Source: an uncultured Actinomycetes bacterium (GTDB lineage: Bacteria > Actinomycetota > Aquicultoria > CAJVYJ01). Taken from it: DNA of 20,442 bases. The stretch lies in contig CAJVYJ010000010.1 of the NCBI GenBank assembly GCA_913009475.1, forward strand, positions 1 through 20,442, given 5' to 3'. Position 1 is the stretch's first letter. Every line of letters begins with the position of its first letter. A program made the position numbers and the translations under genes. Below are positions 1 to 6,712 of the stretch, in pieces. The notes beneath the pieces were generated by a model, which was not told where the DNA came from, ran no database searches, and saw only the letters and a program-made list of their open reading frames with translations.

Positions 1-93
1 CCACAACTCGATCATATCATCTTGTATCTATTGCCTATATCTTTACGATCATTCTCTCTGTTTTTCTACTTCATATATCTCTTTTTTTTTTTT
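1..93. other. Non-biological read-through sequence upstream of adapter
   Basis: This stretch lies outside the P5 adapter and ends in a T homopolymer directly before it. On the opposite strand it reads as adapter, then poly-A, then low-complexity sequence. That is how a short-insert Illumina read looks after it passes the end of the library molecule. No coding or regulatory content should be assigned here. Confidence 0.9.
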
Positions 94-151
94 AATGATA
101 CGGCGACCACCGAGATCTACACTCTTTCCCTACACGACGCTCTTCCGATCT
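94..151 (+). other. Illumina P5 / Read-1 adapter contamination
   Basis: The 58 bases start AATGATACGGCGACCACCGA and end GCTCTTCCGATCT, which is the universal TruSeq P5 flow-cell plus Read-1 primer sequence recalled from general knowledge. It abuts the last six bases of a CRISPR repeat (152-157), so the true insert begins at 152. It is an untrimmed library artefact. Confidence 0.98.
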
Positions 152-816
152 AAAAACTGATACAACTGTTACACCTGATCCTAATTTTACCGTGTTTCAA
201 TTCCTTAAAGGTTCAGTAAAAACTTGCTAAGGCCCGGCGCCCAAACGTACTGATTGTGTTTCAATTCCTTAAAGGTTCAGTAAAAACCCGGCAAGGAATA
301 CTTTACAGCCGACCAAATCGCCGGTTTCAATTCCTTAAAGGTTCAGTAAAAACTAGCAAGTAGTATCAGTTTTACTGCTTATGTAAGAAGTTTCAATTCC
401 TTAAAGGTTCAGTAAAAACCCTATAAATGGGATGTTCAAGGTGATACTACTGCCACGTTTCAATTCCTTAAAGGTTCAGTAAAAACAATTAAACGCACGT
501 GGTTTAGCTAACATTATAGATAGTTTCAATTCCTTAAAGGTTCAGTAAAAACTATGACGGGCTTATTTAATCCCCGGGACCGGTTGACTGTTTCAATTCC
601 TTAAAGGTTCAGTAAAAACTAATAATACAATTTGAGGAGGACTAAATGCAAACAGGTTTCAATTCCTTAAAGGTTCAGTAAAAACTTATACAAAAATTGT
701 AACTAGAGATTATAGAGACTGTTTCAATTCCTTAAAGGTTCAGTAAAAACATTCTTATGTAAGTTTTGTCATGCAAAGGTTCACCAGTTTCAATTCCTTA
801 AAGGTTCAGTAAAAAC
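152..816 (-). CRISPR. CRISPR array: 10 full repeats, one partial repeat, 10 complete spacers
   Basis: A 30-bp repeat (plus strand starts GTTTCAATTC, ends CAGTAAAAAC) occurs without variation at 194, 258, 324, 390, 457, 523, 590, 656, 721 and 787. A six-base remnant of another copy sits at 152-157 against the adapter. The ten spacers are 34-37 bp and all different: 158-193, 224-257, 288-323, 354-389, 420-456, 487-522, 553-589, 620-655, 686-720 and 751-786. On the minus strand the repeat ends in ATTGAAAC, the usual 8-nt crRNA 5' handle of many type I-A, I-B and III systems, so transcription is inferred to be leftward with the leader beyond 816. No cas gene is present, so the subtype is open. 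Identical repeats suggest an active, unworn part of an array. The array belongs to a host genome; its junction to phage DNA at 817 looks like an assembly crossover. Confidence 0.97.
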
Positions 817-852
817 TTTCCCGACGACCAGCCCGCTTCTTTCAAGTTGAGC
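817..852 (-). other. Presumed shared spacer/protospacer at the array-phage junction
   Basis: Directly after the last repeat, where the next spacer should start, the sequence is phage tail-gene coding DNA that continues without a break into the late operon. No further repeat appears at the expected 34-37 bp distance. The first 36 bases or so are therefore read as both the next spacer of the array and its protospacer in the phage genome, fused by the assembler. In crRNA orientation the flank just upstream (revcomp of 853-855) is CCC for a 36-nt spacer, or CCG for 35 nt. The exact right-hand limit of the spacer cannot be seen. Confidence 0.7.
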
Positions 853-1103
853 GGGTCAATCATATAGCAATCCATATCAAGGCCCGCGTCCGGGTCGTCG
901 AACTGAAACCATTTTCTTTGCGGCATAGCAATACCATCGGCCGCTTGGCTGGCTGGTGTCAGTGTCGTATCAAATGTTGAACTTGCGACAACGCTCGCGT
1001 CGTGATTTATCGCGTTATCTTCCCAGTCTACTTGAGCGCGTACTTTGAATCGTCTTGTCGTGTCATCAATCGCTGTTTTGAAAGCAGGAGTAACTGGAAG
1101 CAT
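817..1103 (-). CDS. Phage tail protein, N-terminal fragment (truncated by junction)
   Basis: This is the N-terminal 95 residues or so of a protein starting MLPVTPAFKTAIDDTTRRFK, with the pattern FKxRAQVDWED. A Pro-x-Phe-Lys/Arg-Ala-Val opening like this is common in large phage tail-tip or fibre-base proteins, which usually run to several hundred residues. The ATG overlaps the upstream stop by one base (TAATG) and has a GGAGG ribosome site. Reading on past 817 the frame enters the CRISPR repeat and stops at a TAA inside it after six more codons, so the C-terminus is artificial. It is the last phage gene visible, after the tape measure and the 119-aa tail gene. The exact tail role is inferred from position. 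Confidence 0.75.
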
Positions 1104-1462
1104 TATTCCTCCACTAAGACAAGTGTAATATCGTTATAGAGTCTTAAATCTTCAGCGTAGGCTTCCGTTACCGATCCATAGCCAAATTGTCTGACTTTGA
1201 CGCTATAAGACGAGCCCGCCTCGTTGATAAAATTAAGCGTTGTTAACCTTTCTGTTTCTGTCTTGAGCGCGTTAAAAGACGCCTCTTCCAACCCTATCCA
1301 GTAGAGGCTAAATACTTGTTTGACATCAGTTATATCTTCAACCAGTTTGCCGCCTGTCAAACGTCTTGAGTTCTTGATTGATTCAGGAACAATCTTTACC
1401 GGCTGATTTGGCCGAATAAGCGTTATTTCGCTACCGACTAATCCAAACTTCAGCGTAATCAT
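1103..1462 (-). CDS. Putative tail-tip-adjacent (distal-tail-type) protein
   Basis: A 119-aa protein with no motif I recognise with certainty. It is rich in beta-prone segments (VFSLYWIGL, NDITLVLVEE) with no membrane segment or signal peptide. Its ATG overlaps the stop of the tape measure gene (ATGA), and its own stop overlaps the next tail gene by one base. In long-tailed phages the gene directly after the tape measure usually encodes a distal tail or tail-tip component, so that role is inferred from position. It is shorter than the 200-300-residue Dit proteins of Gram-positive phages and closer in size to lambda M-type minor tail proteins. Confidence 0.6.
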   Translation of the reverse strand: MITLKFGLVGSEITLIRPNQPVKIVPESIKNSRRLTGGKLVEDITDVKQVFSLYWIGLEEASFNALKTETERLTTLNFINEAGSSYSVKVRQFGYGSVTEAYAEDLRLYNDITLVLVEE

Positions 1463-3849
1463 AGCGCTCCTCCACTTCGCTGAAGCTCTAAGCGAATTTG
1501 TGGGATTAAGTCTCGCGCTAACTTTTTAAGTCCGCTGTCCGTACCACTGTAATGCTCAATATTGATACTGATATCACCTTGGCGGACCTGAGAATAGCTG
1601 CCAGCTGCGTTGGGGGTAGACGAAGATACGACATTAATCGGAATACCGACTTTTGCGAAGAAGCTACTTATGTTATGCGGCAATACTAATTCTCTTCCCA
1701 TTTCACCTAAAATATACTTGCCATATGAAGCCCAGCCGCCAGACGCTCTGGTTTTATGTGCTGCCCTAGGGCTATGACTACTAGAAGATTTTGCTTTAGG
1801 CGGCGGTCCAAGTCCAAGAGCATTTTTTATCCAACGCCATGCTAATTTTGCCCCTTTCCAAACCGTTGCCCAAGCTTCCCCCAGTGGCGATAGGTTTTTT
1901 GCCATAGTTTTTGCTTTTCCACCGTATCCAGGCATCGCAGTAGCCATGGAACTCATTATCTTATTTGCCGAATGAGCTTTTGCCGATATTTCTCCATTAG
2001 CGACTGCTACCTTCTCAAACGCCGGTTTAGCATTATGGGCAGATACTGTTGCCGCATCGCTTGCTTTGCTTTGTTTTTCTTGCGCTGTTTTGACACGACT
2101 CGCCGACTGGTCAACTCTTAGATTTGCTTGTTCGACTCGTAATTCAGCCTGCTCCAACTGTTCATTTGTTGTTTTAGAGTCACCTTGTACTTTTTTTAAA
2201 TCTTCCTGTGCCTTTTTTTGCTCAAGAATTGCCTGTTTTTGGTCTAATTTAGCTTGTCTTAACTGAAGCTCGGCATCCGAGCTTGCCCGTACTGCATCAT
2301 TATATTGATTAAGCGCGACTTTGGATTCATCGTAAGCCGTTTTATTATCATGCGCTTGACCTGTAACATATCCCATAGCCGCACCTAATAAAGTATGTCC
2401 AGTAGCAGCCTGATAAGCGTAATCTGTTAGCGCTAAAACAGCTGTGGCAATAAGCATTAATATCGCTATGATAGGATTATCCTCTATAGCAATTAAAGCA
2501 ACCTTTAAAATAAGTAAGGCATTCGACAATGCCTCTACTGCGACTGCGGCGGCGGCGGCTATCTCCATTCCTATCAAGGCAGCAGCAACGGCTAAAATTA
2601 TTGGCTCAACCGTTGGATATACATTTATAATAAAATTCGCTAAACCCTTTACCGCACTTAGCGCTCGTTGCATGAAAGCTACAAGCCTATCCTTAAATAA
2701 TCCGGCTGCGCCACGGCCTTCCCGAAAAGCACTAATCCAACTACTCATTTTGTTAACAACCGGCGTAATCGATGTTGCTAAATTTGCCAACATCGGTATA
2801 AAGATTTTCCCGAGCTCTATTAAAAGACCTTCTGACGACCCTTTTAATATTTTCCATTGCCCCGATAATGTACTTAGTTGTTCTTTAGCTACGCGTTCAG
2901 CGGTCTTCCCGGAATTATCAAGCGCCGTTGTTAACTTGTCTATGTCCTTTGATTTATCGGTAATTGCCAAAATCTCAGGGGCAGCCTCACCAAAAAGCTG
3001 CATGGCTGAATTCGCGTCCATACCGTGATCATGAAGGGTTTTCAATATTTCTGTAAATTTATGTGTCTTGGGATTAACATCTGCTACTGAAATGCCAAGC
3101 TTTTTTAATGCCTTAGTAGCACCGCCAACCGGATTTGCCAATATCGTTAATGCCCTATTTAGAGCAGTGCCGGCCTTTTCACCCTTAAATCCAGCATCAT
3201 AGAGTTTTTCCAGAACAGCAGTAGTCTGTTCTAGCGACCATCCCATCGCGTGGGCAATAGGGCCAATGTAGTTCATCGAGCCGCTTAATTTTTCCAATGT
3301 GGCTTTTGATGAACCGATTGCCTTAGTGAAAACATCCGCAACCCGACCGGAATCCTTAGCTTTTAGACCAAACTGCGCTAAGGTAGATGTAGTCGTTTCA
3401 GTTGCGAAAGCTAAATCGCTCTGTGTTGACGCGGCCAAATCCATTATGCCGCGAATGCCCTTTTGCATTTTACCGGCGTCCCAGCCGGAACTAGCGAGGT
3501 CGTACATTGCGTCAGCGGCTTCTTTAGCAGAAAAGGCGGTATCTCTACCCAGCTGCATTGCCAGAGCGTCCATATCCTTTTTAGCGCTCCTAGCAGCCTT
3601 ACCTGACAAGCCAGTAACACTCACCGCATTAGTTAGCGCCTGGTCATAATCAGCAGCCTTCTTAACCCCCAACACCATTGCGCCAGTAGCCGCGGCAATA
3701 CCAAGGCCCAAACCCACTGCCGCCATTTTGCCAAGTTTACCAAATCCGCTCTTAAGCTTGCCCATAGAGCGATTAGACTTCGCCACCGCTCTGTTAAACT
3801 GCGAATTATCTAGTTTTAATTTACCTACAGCACTACCGATTAATCCCAT
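1459..3849 (-). CDS. Tail tape measure protein
   Basis: A 796-aa protein that sets tail length and takes part in DNA ejection. Residues 60-330 resemble the TP901-type tape measure core, with runs such as AMYDLASSGWDAGKMQKGI, a TSTLAQFGLKA segment, and FKGEKAGTALNRALTILANP. A hydrophobic stretch at about 405-480 would hold three or more membrane-spanning helices, and about 515-600 is a Gln/Lys/Glu-rich coiled coil. The C-terminus is a small Gly-rich domain with GEMGRELVLPHN, often seen at the end of tape measures. By the usual 0.15 nm per residue the tail would be near 120 nm, which is an estimate. AAGGAA precedes the ATG. It lies just after the G/GT chaperones, the canonical order, and its stop overlaps the next gene by ATGA. 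Confidence 0.95.
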   Translation of the reverse strand: MGLIGSAVGKLKLDNSQFNRAVAKSNRSMGKLKSGFGKLGKMAAVGLGLGIAAATGAMVLGVKKAADYDQALTNAVSVTGLSGKAARSAKKDMDALAMQLGRDTAFSAKEAADAMYDLASSGWDAGKMQKGIRGIMDLAASTQSDLAFATETTTSTLAQFGLKAKDSGRVADVFTKAIGSSKATLEKLSGSMNYIGPIAHAMGWSLEQTTAVLEKLYDAGFKGEKAGTALNRALTILANPVGGATKALKKLGISVADVNPKTHKFTEILKTLHDHGMDANSAMQLFGEAAPEILAITDKSKDIDKLTTALDNSGKTAERVAKEQLSTLSGQWKILKGSSEGLLIELGKIFIPMLANLATSITPVVNKMSSWISAFREGRGAAGLFKDRLVAFMQRALSAVKGLANFIINVYPTVEPIILAVAAALIGMEIAAAAAVAVEALSNALLILKVALIAIEDNPIIAILMLIATAVLALTDYAYQAATGHTLLGAAMGYVTGQAHDNKTAYDESKVALNQYNDAVRASSDAELQLRQAKLDQKQAILEQKKAQEDLKKVQGDSKTTNEQLEQAELRVEQANLRVDQSASRVKTAQEKQSKASDAATVSAHNAKPAFEKVAVANGEISAKAHSANKIMSSMATAMPGYGGKAKTMAKNLSPLGEAWATVWKGAKLAWRWIKNALGLGPPPKAKSSSSHSPRAAHKTRASGGWASYGKYILGEMGRELVLPHNISSFFAKVGIPINVVSSSTPNAAGSYSQVRQGDISINIEHYSGTDSGLKKLARDLIPQIRLELQRSGGAL

Positions 3850-3856
3850 GTATTCC

Positions 3857-4186
3857 TTAATTTATGACGTGCTCGCCAAAGAAGTTTTTAATATCGTCAT
3901 CGCTCATGTCATCGATGTGAGGTTTTTTCTTGCCACTGATTTTTGAATCTTTAAACTCAACCCCAAGGGCTGAGGCAATAATTTCTAAATAATTAAAAAA
4001 AGGCTGTTGCAAATTCTTAATTCGCTCAGCCCTTCGCTCTAAAAACATTAAAACTTTGTCGAGATATTGTTCATCAAAAATTAAGTGATACTCTGCCGCA
4101 AACAATTCCTCAACAAATTCCCAGAAATCATCTACTCCTATTCCTACTTCAGAGTCGCCGCTGCTTTCATCAACGGCGCCAAGGAG
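3857..4186 (-). CDS. Tail assembly chaperone T-part, made by -1 frameshift from the G gene
   Basis: This frame has no convincing start of its own. It is open upstream to a stop just before 4186 and enters the G gene at the slippery site 4186-4192. After the shift it reads LLGAVDESSGDSEVGIGVDD and continues to the stop at 3857, adding 109 residues to the first 101 of the G protein for a 210-aa fusion. The part contains FDEQYLDKVLMFLERRAE and ends in an acidic DDMSDDDIKNFF segment. By analogy with lambda gpGT, the extension would bind tube subunits while the N-terminal part coats the tape measure protein during tail assembly. Independent initiation at an internal TTG (4105) is possible but lacks a good ribosome site. 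Confidence 0.85.
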   Translation of the reverse strand, partial: LLGAVDESSGDSEVGIGVDDFWEFVEELFAAEYHLIFDEQYLDKVLMFLERRAERIKNLQQPFFNYLEIIASALGVEFKDSKISGKKKPHIDDMSDDDIKNFFGEHVIN

Positions 4187-4488
4187 TTTTTTAGTTTTTC
4201 AAATCCTTGAGCCTGGAGCACTATGCGAAACGCCTCGCCTAATTCATCAAGATAGGAATTGTCGATATCGTCGATAGTTACATCAGGAACCAATATTTTC
4301 ATAGCCTCTGATGGTATCTCCATTAGTGAGTCCACCAATATCGCTATCTGTTCATCTTCTTTTTTCTCGATGGTTGTTAAATCCTTGATGACACCGCCAA
4401 TTAGCTTGCCTAGCTTTTTTAACTGCTTAATCTTTTGCTTCTCAACCTTAAATTCCTTGCCGCCTAACATTATTATTGATTCGCTCAT
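4144..4488 (-). CDS. Tail assembly chaperone (G-like)
   Basis: A 114-aa protein between the tail tube gene and the tape measure, the standard position of the G/GT chaperone pair. It starts with a short beta segment (SIIMLGGKEFKVEKQKIKQL) followed by helical, charged sequence, as in many Gram-positive phage tail chaperones. Codons 99-101 read CTA AAA AAC, giving an in-frame A_AAA_AAC heptamer that allows a fraction of ribosomes to shift -1 into the T part. The ATG has a strong AGGAGG ribosome site 5 bases upstream. Family assignment rests mainly on position and the frameshift rather than on sequence identity. Confidence 0.85.
   Translation of the reverse strand: MSESIIMLGGKEFKVEKQKIKQLKKLGKLIGGVIKDLTTIEKKEDEQIAILVDSLMEIPSEAMKILVPDVTIDDIDNSYLDELGEAFRIVLQAQGFEKLKNSLAPLMKAAATLK
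4186..4192 (-). promoter_or_regulatory. Programmed -1 frameshift site A_AAA_AAC (G/GT)
   Basis: In the zero frame the codons are CTA AAA AAC, so the X_XXY_YYZ heptamer is A AAA AAC, one of the most efficient known -1 slippery sequences. The -1 frame is open from a stop 13-15 bases upstream of the heptamer through to 3857. Lambda, and most long-tailed phages, use the same arrangement at the same place. No obvious internal Shine-Dalgarno stimulator or strong downstream hairpin was identified by eye. Confidence 0.88.
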
Positions 4489-4511
4489 AATTCCTCCTGG
4501 TTATTGACAAT

Positions 4512-4571
4512 AAAAAAACCTGGTTTTAAAAAATAAGCCGAGCCAGGGTAAACCAGGAAACCTAACTCGGC
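4512..4571 (-). terminator. Intrinsic terminator with overlapping second hairpin or pseudoknot
   Basis: Read leftward, GCCGAGTTAGG pairs with CCTGGCTCGGC (11 bp with two G-U pairs, 13-nt loop) and is followed by TTATTTTTT. Within that loop, CCTGGTTT (4550-4557) is fully complementary to AAACCAGG (4519-4526), which is itself followed by seven Ts. The two hairpins therefore form either as alternatives or together as an H-type pseudoknot. The element sits directly after the abundant tail tube gene and 24 bases before the G chaperone start. There is no room for a promoter after it, so downstream tail genes rely on read-through. Confidence 0.8.
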
Positions 4572-4592
4572 CGTAGAACAATGACGCTTATT

Positions 4593-5339
4593 TTATGACT
4601 GAAACTCTATATAATAGAGTTGCTTGCCCGCCGCCGCCGTAGTATCCGCTATCGCTTGAATTGAAATATCTTGAAGTAAGATAGTTTCCTCTTGAAATTT
4701 CGGCGTTATCGGTGTTATTAATTGCGCCTTGGCAAAATAGATTTTTACGTATTTGCCGTTCGGCCTGGTGTGTGTAAATGTCATAGCCTTAGCGGTTACG
4801 GTAGTTTTGCCGCCGTGCCAATACCGCTTAGCCGCGCTTGTTGCGTAACTATAACTAACATTTACCGTCTGCCCATCCGTAATTGCTCCACCGCTGATTC
4901 TGCGAACGCGTCCGGTCTGATAATCAACTACGTAATCAGTGTTCTCTGTGTAGGTAGTTGTGCCGGCAGTATTTTTAACAACCACGCTAGATACAACCTC
5001 ATGAGCAAGCACGGTCCAAACGACTGCGGTTAGAACTACTGCCTCGTCCACCACCGCGGTGGTGCCGGCTGTTAAAGTTTCCAGCGTTGCCGCATCATTT
5101 AATTTTTCATAGTTAGCCGCGTTGAATTCTGCGAGCGATGCTTTAATTACAGCGTCCTCGCCAATCGGATAACGTCCAATCAAAAGTTTAGGCGTTCCAA
5201 AACGGGCCTCATAATATTCCGTTTTAGCTTCTAGTTCGACATCTCCTGAAAGCTGGCCAAGATTTAGCGCGTCGAAATCGAGAACGCCATGACCAATCGT
5301 TATTGCACTTTCATCTACTACATTGATTCCAGTTGACAT
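4593..5339 (-). CDS. Major tail (tube) protein
   Basis: A 248-aa protein placed between the tail terminator and the G/GT chaperones, the usual site of the tail tube gene. The N-terminus (AITIGHGVLDFDALNLGQLS, then AKTEYYEARFGTPKLLIGRY) is like tube proteins that open with short beta strands on a loop. A middle portion, about 130-170, includes YTENTDYVVDYQTGRVRRI, a segment type often found in phage structural proteins as an exposed module. Sequence is rich in Thr, Ala and Val with no membrane segments. AAGGAAGGAAG lies upstream of its ATG. A strong terminator follows, as expected for a very abundant product. Confidence 0.82.
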   Translation of the reverse strand: MSTGINVVDESAITIGHGVLDFDALNLGQLSGDVELEAKTEYYEARFGTPKLLIGRYPIGEDAVIKASLAEFNAANYEKLNDAATLETLTAGTTAVVDEAVVLTAVVWTVLAHEVVSSVVVKNTAGTTTYTENTDYVVDYQTGRVRRISGGAITDGQTVNVSYSYATSAAKRYWHGGKTTVTAKAMTFTHTRPNGKYVKIYFAKAQLITPITPKFQEETILLQDISIQAIADTTAAAGKQLYYIEFQS

Positions 5340-5354
5340 ATTTTCTTCCTTCCT

Positions 5355-5783
5355 TTATTGAAGTGGTAATTTTTTGTTGAATACTATAAAAGCAAGTCTT
5401 ACATTGCCTCTATATGTTTGTTGTTGCTCATCAAAATACGGTGGTTGTTTGGAAATTAGATCGCACCTAAGCCCATAAAAATCGCTGTTAGCCGTGAATG
5501 TCTTGCCTCTTAGCACTTGAATAAGTCGTCCGGCAATATCATCAGCCAGCTTGTCGCCTGTTTTGCTCCAACAACTAAATAAATAACTGTGTCGCTCTAC
5601 TGGCGTCGTGCTGGGTACCTCGGTTATGCCATTAAGGGTAACCATTTCGCTAACATCCGTACCGCTGAAATTAAACGTTGGGTCGCCTTGCTGTGCTCGT
5701 CTTATGTAATTGCCGCCAAGCAGCGTAGTAAGCGTTGCGTCACCTGTTAAGGCTTGGTAGATTTCTTGCCAGAGCGCGAACAT
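5355..5783 (-). CDS. Tail terminator / tail completion protein (DUF3168-like)
   Basis: A 142-aa protein with an N-terminal helix (EIYQALTGDATLTTLL), then GD-rich loops, RHSYLFSCWSKTGDKLADDI and a C-terminal YFDEQQQTYRGNVRLAFIVF strand pair. This layout matches the family of small proteins that cap the tail tube and join it to the head (DUF3168 type). It lies between the small 59-aa gene, which it overlaps by 37 bases, and the tube gene. The ATG is preceded by GAGGTG. The role is inferred from pattern and gene order. Confidence 0.78.
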   Translation of the reverse strand: MFALWQEIYQALTGDATLTTLLGGNYIRRAQQGDPTFNFSGTDVSEMVTLNGITEVPSTTPVERHSYLFSCWSKTGDKLADDIAGRLIQVLRGKTFTANSDFYGLRCDLISKQPPYFDEQQQTYRGNVRLAFIVFNKKLPLQ

Positions 5784-5926
5784 GGTTTCACCTCGAAGAT
5801 TCCAACTTTTTTCAGCTCTTTGGCTTCTTTCTCAGAGACAATAACAACAGCATTTAATAAATAATCCCTATCGTTATGGGTATATTTTGATGTTTTGATA
5901 TTCGTAACTGTGAATTTCTCCGCCAT
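5747..5926 (-). CDS. Small hypothetical head-tail region protein
   Basis: A 59-aa basic protein of unknown function between the gp10-like and tail terminator genes. The frame is open further upstream to an ATG at 5947, but a near-perfect AAGGAGGT ribosome site lies inside that longer version, five bases before the ATG at 5926, so the shorter form beginning MAEKFTVTN is chosen. The C-terminus is Lys/Ser-rich (CSRSGKKSTKP). Small proteins with a VSEKEAKEL-type helix are common in head-tail modules, sometimes with a terminator just before them, as here. No catalytic motif is visible. Confidence 0.65.
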   Translation of the reverse strand: MAEKFTVTNIKTSKYTHNDRDYLLNAVVIVSEKEAKELKKVGIFEVKPCSRSGKKSTKP

Positions 5927-5930
5927 AAAG

Positions 5931-5938
5931 ACCTCCTT
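5931..5938 (-). promoter_or_regulatory. Strong ribosome binding site that sets the start at 5926
   Basis: On the minus strand this reads AAGGAGGT, nearly full complementarity to the 16S anti-Shine-Dalgarno, with four bases (CTTT) before the ATG at 5924-5926. It decides in favour of the 59-aa form over the 66-aa form. It lies directly downstream of an intrinsic terminator, so it acts only on read-through transcripts. Confidence 0.75.
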
Positions 5939-5948
5939 TTTTGGCATT

Positions 5949-5970
5949 AAAAAAGCCCCCGGAGGGGCTT
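5949..5970 (-). terminator. Intrinsic terminator inside the late operon
   Basis: Read leftward, AAGCCCC and GGGGCTT form a perfect 7-bp stem around a TCCG tetraloop, with six Ts covering the last stem pair and the tail. It overlaps the stop codon of the gp10-like gene and lies about 22 bases upstream of the next gene start. That leaves no space for a new promoter, so it must be a partial or regulated terminator. Confidence 0.88.
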
Positions 5971-6364
5971 AAAGCTTTAGGAGTTTTTTAAACTCTCGCT
6001 CTATATATCCAATTACTTCCTTAAACTTTTCTTCAAATGCTTGCCAGACATAACCACCGTCTGGCAAATCTTCAATCTTTCTCGCATACTCAATCCAACT
6101 GCCGACCTCAGTCTCAAGAATATCTCTACCGATTCTTTTGACTGCGTTTTTAATACCACTGTTGCCGACGTGGACCGAACGACCCAATGTTCCGGTTATC
6201 CAATGTTCTTTTTCTTTCAAGATTTCAGTAGCCCTGGCGGCAATAATCCAGGCAGCCTTTGCTAAGATTTTTTTAGCCGCCGGTGATTCAAGAACTATTT
6301 TCCAGGCTTCGAGTCTTGGCGATATGGTATCAGAAACAATAGAAACTTCTATTCTATCTGCCAT
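5969..6364 (-). CDS. HK97 gp10-like tail completion / neck protein
   Basis: A 131-aa mostly helical protein. The pattern AAWIIAARATEILKEKE, then HWITGTLGRSVHV and GSWIEYARKIED, corresponds to the gp10 family (a helix, a GxLxxS loop, a hydrophobic strand, then an EYA-type segment near the end). Proteins of this family sit at the head-tail interface of siphoviruses. Its start overlaps the preceding stop by one base (TAATG). The stop lies in the arm of an intrinsic terminator. Confidence 0.8.
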   Translation of the reverse strand: MADRIEVSIVSDTISPRLEAWKIVLESPAAKKILAKAAWIIAARATEILKEKEHWITGTLGRSVHVGNSGIKNAVKRIGRDILETEVGSWIEYARKIEDLPDGGYVWQAFEEKFKEVIGYIEREFKKLLKL

Positions 6365-6711
6365 TATAACTTCTTTAACATTGCTTCCAGGTGATGCCCA
6401 GCGCTGGCTGCGTCGCTTGCAGAGGTCACCAGGTATTCATCAAGGCTGCTAATGTCAACAACTTTATCGCCGGGATAAATATTCTCAAGCTCACAAAACA
6501 TTTTATGCGTACTGCTTTCCAACTCACCCGTAGTCTCTCTCGTCAATTTATCACTTATATCTTCAATACGACATACAAGATTAGTGATTATTGTGTTCCA
6601 GGCTTCCGTAGAGCCACCGGCGCCATCGGCATTTAAGCTTTTACGCTCAACATTTACTTTATTATTTAGCAAAGTAATAAAAACTTGCGCTTTTAATATT
6701 CGCTCAGACAA
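6364..6711 (-). CDS. Head closure / head-tail adaptor protein
   Basis: A 115-aa protein between the connector and the gp10-like protein, the place of the SPP1 gp16-type head closure protein. It contains NVERKSLNADGAGGSTEAWNT, a common pattern in head-tail adaptors, and GDKVVDISSLDEYLV near the C-terminus. The start is TTG, with AGAGG at the right distance and no better ATG, two bases after the upstream stop. The function is inferred from order and general pattern. Confidence 0.72.
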   Translation of the reverse strand: MSERILKAQVFITLLNNKVNVERKSLNADGAGGSTEAWNTIITNLVCRIEDISDKLTRETTGELESSTHKMFCELENIYPGDKVVDISSLDEYLVTSASDAASAGHHLEAMLKKL

Positions 6712-6712
6712 A

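Noticed and set aside
158..786. Further spacers matching the phage part of this window
   Set aside because: By eye I found no second spacer with a long match to 817-20295. A proper alignment of all ten spacers would be needed; none is claimed.
798..1103. A complete 101-aa protein ending at a stop within the CRISPR repeat
   Set aside because: The last six codons and the stop are CRISPR repeat sequence. The true gene is truncated at 817.
152..1103. A phage-encoded CRISPR array
   Set aside because: Phages can carry arrays, but here the array would interrupt a tail gene in mid-frame at an exact repeat edge, with no leader and no cas gene. An assembly crossover explains this better; it stays the alternative if long reads support the join.
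2444..3028. A 194-aa plus-strand open frame opposite the tape measure gene
   Set aside because: It is antisense to a clear tape measure gene, with Ala/Ser/Ile-rich composition typical of a shadow frame, and has no ribosome site. The same holds for the other plus-strand frames across 2066-19228.
3857..4105. An independent 82-aa gene starting at TTG 4105
   Set aside because: The frame is open well upstream into the G gene, lacks a good ribosome site at the TTG, and joins at a slippery heptamer, so it is the T part of a G-T fusion.
5927..5947. Upstream ATG at 5947 for the small head-tail gene
   Set aside because: The strong ribosome site lies inside this extension and serves the ATG at 5926; 5947 has only terminator sequence before it.
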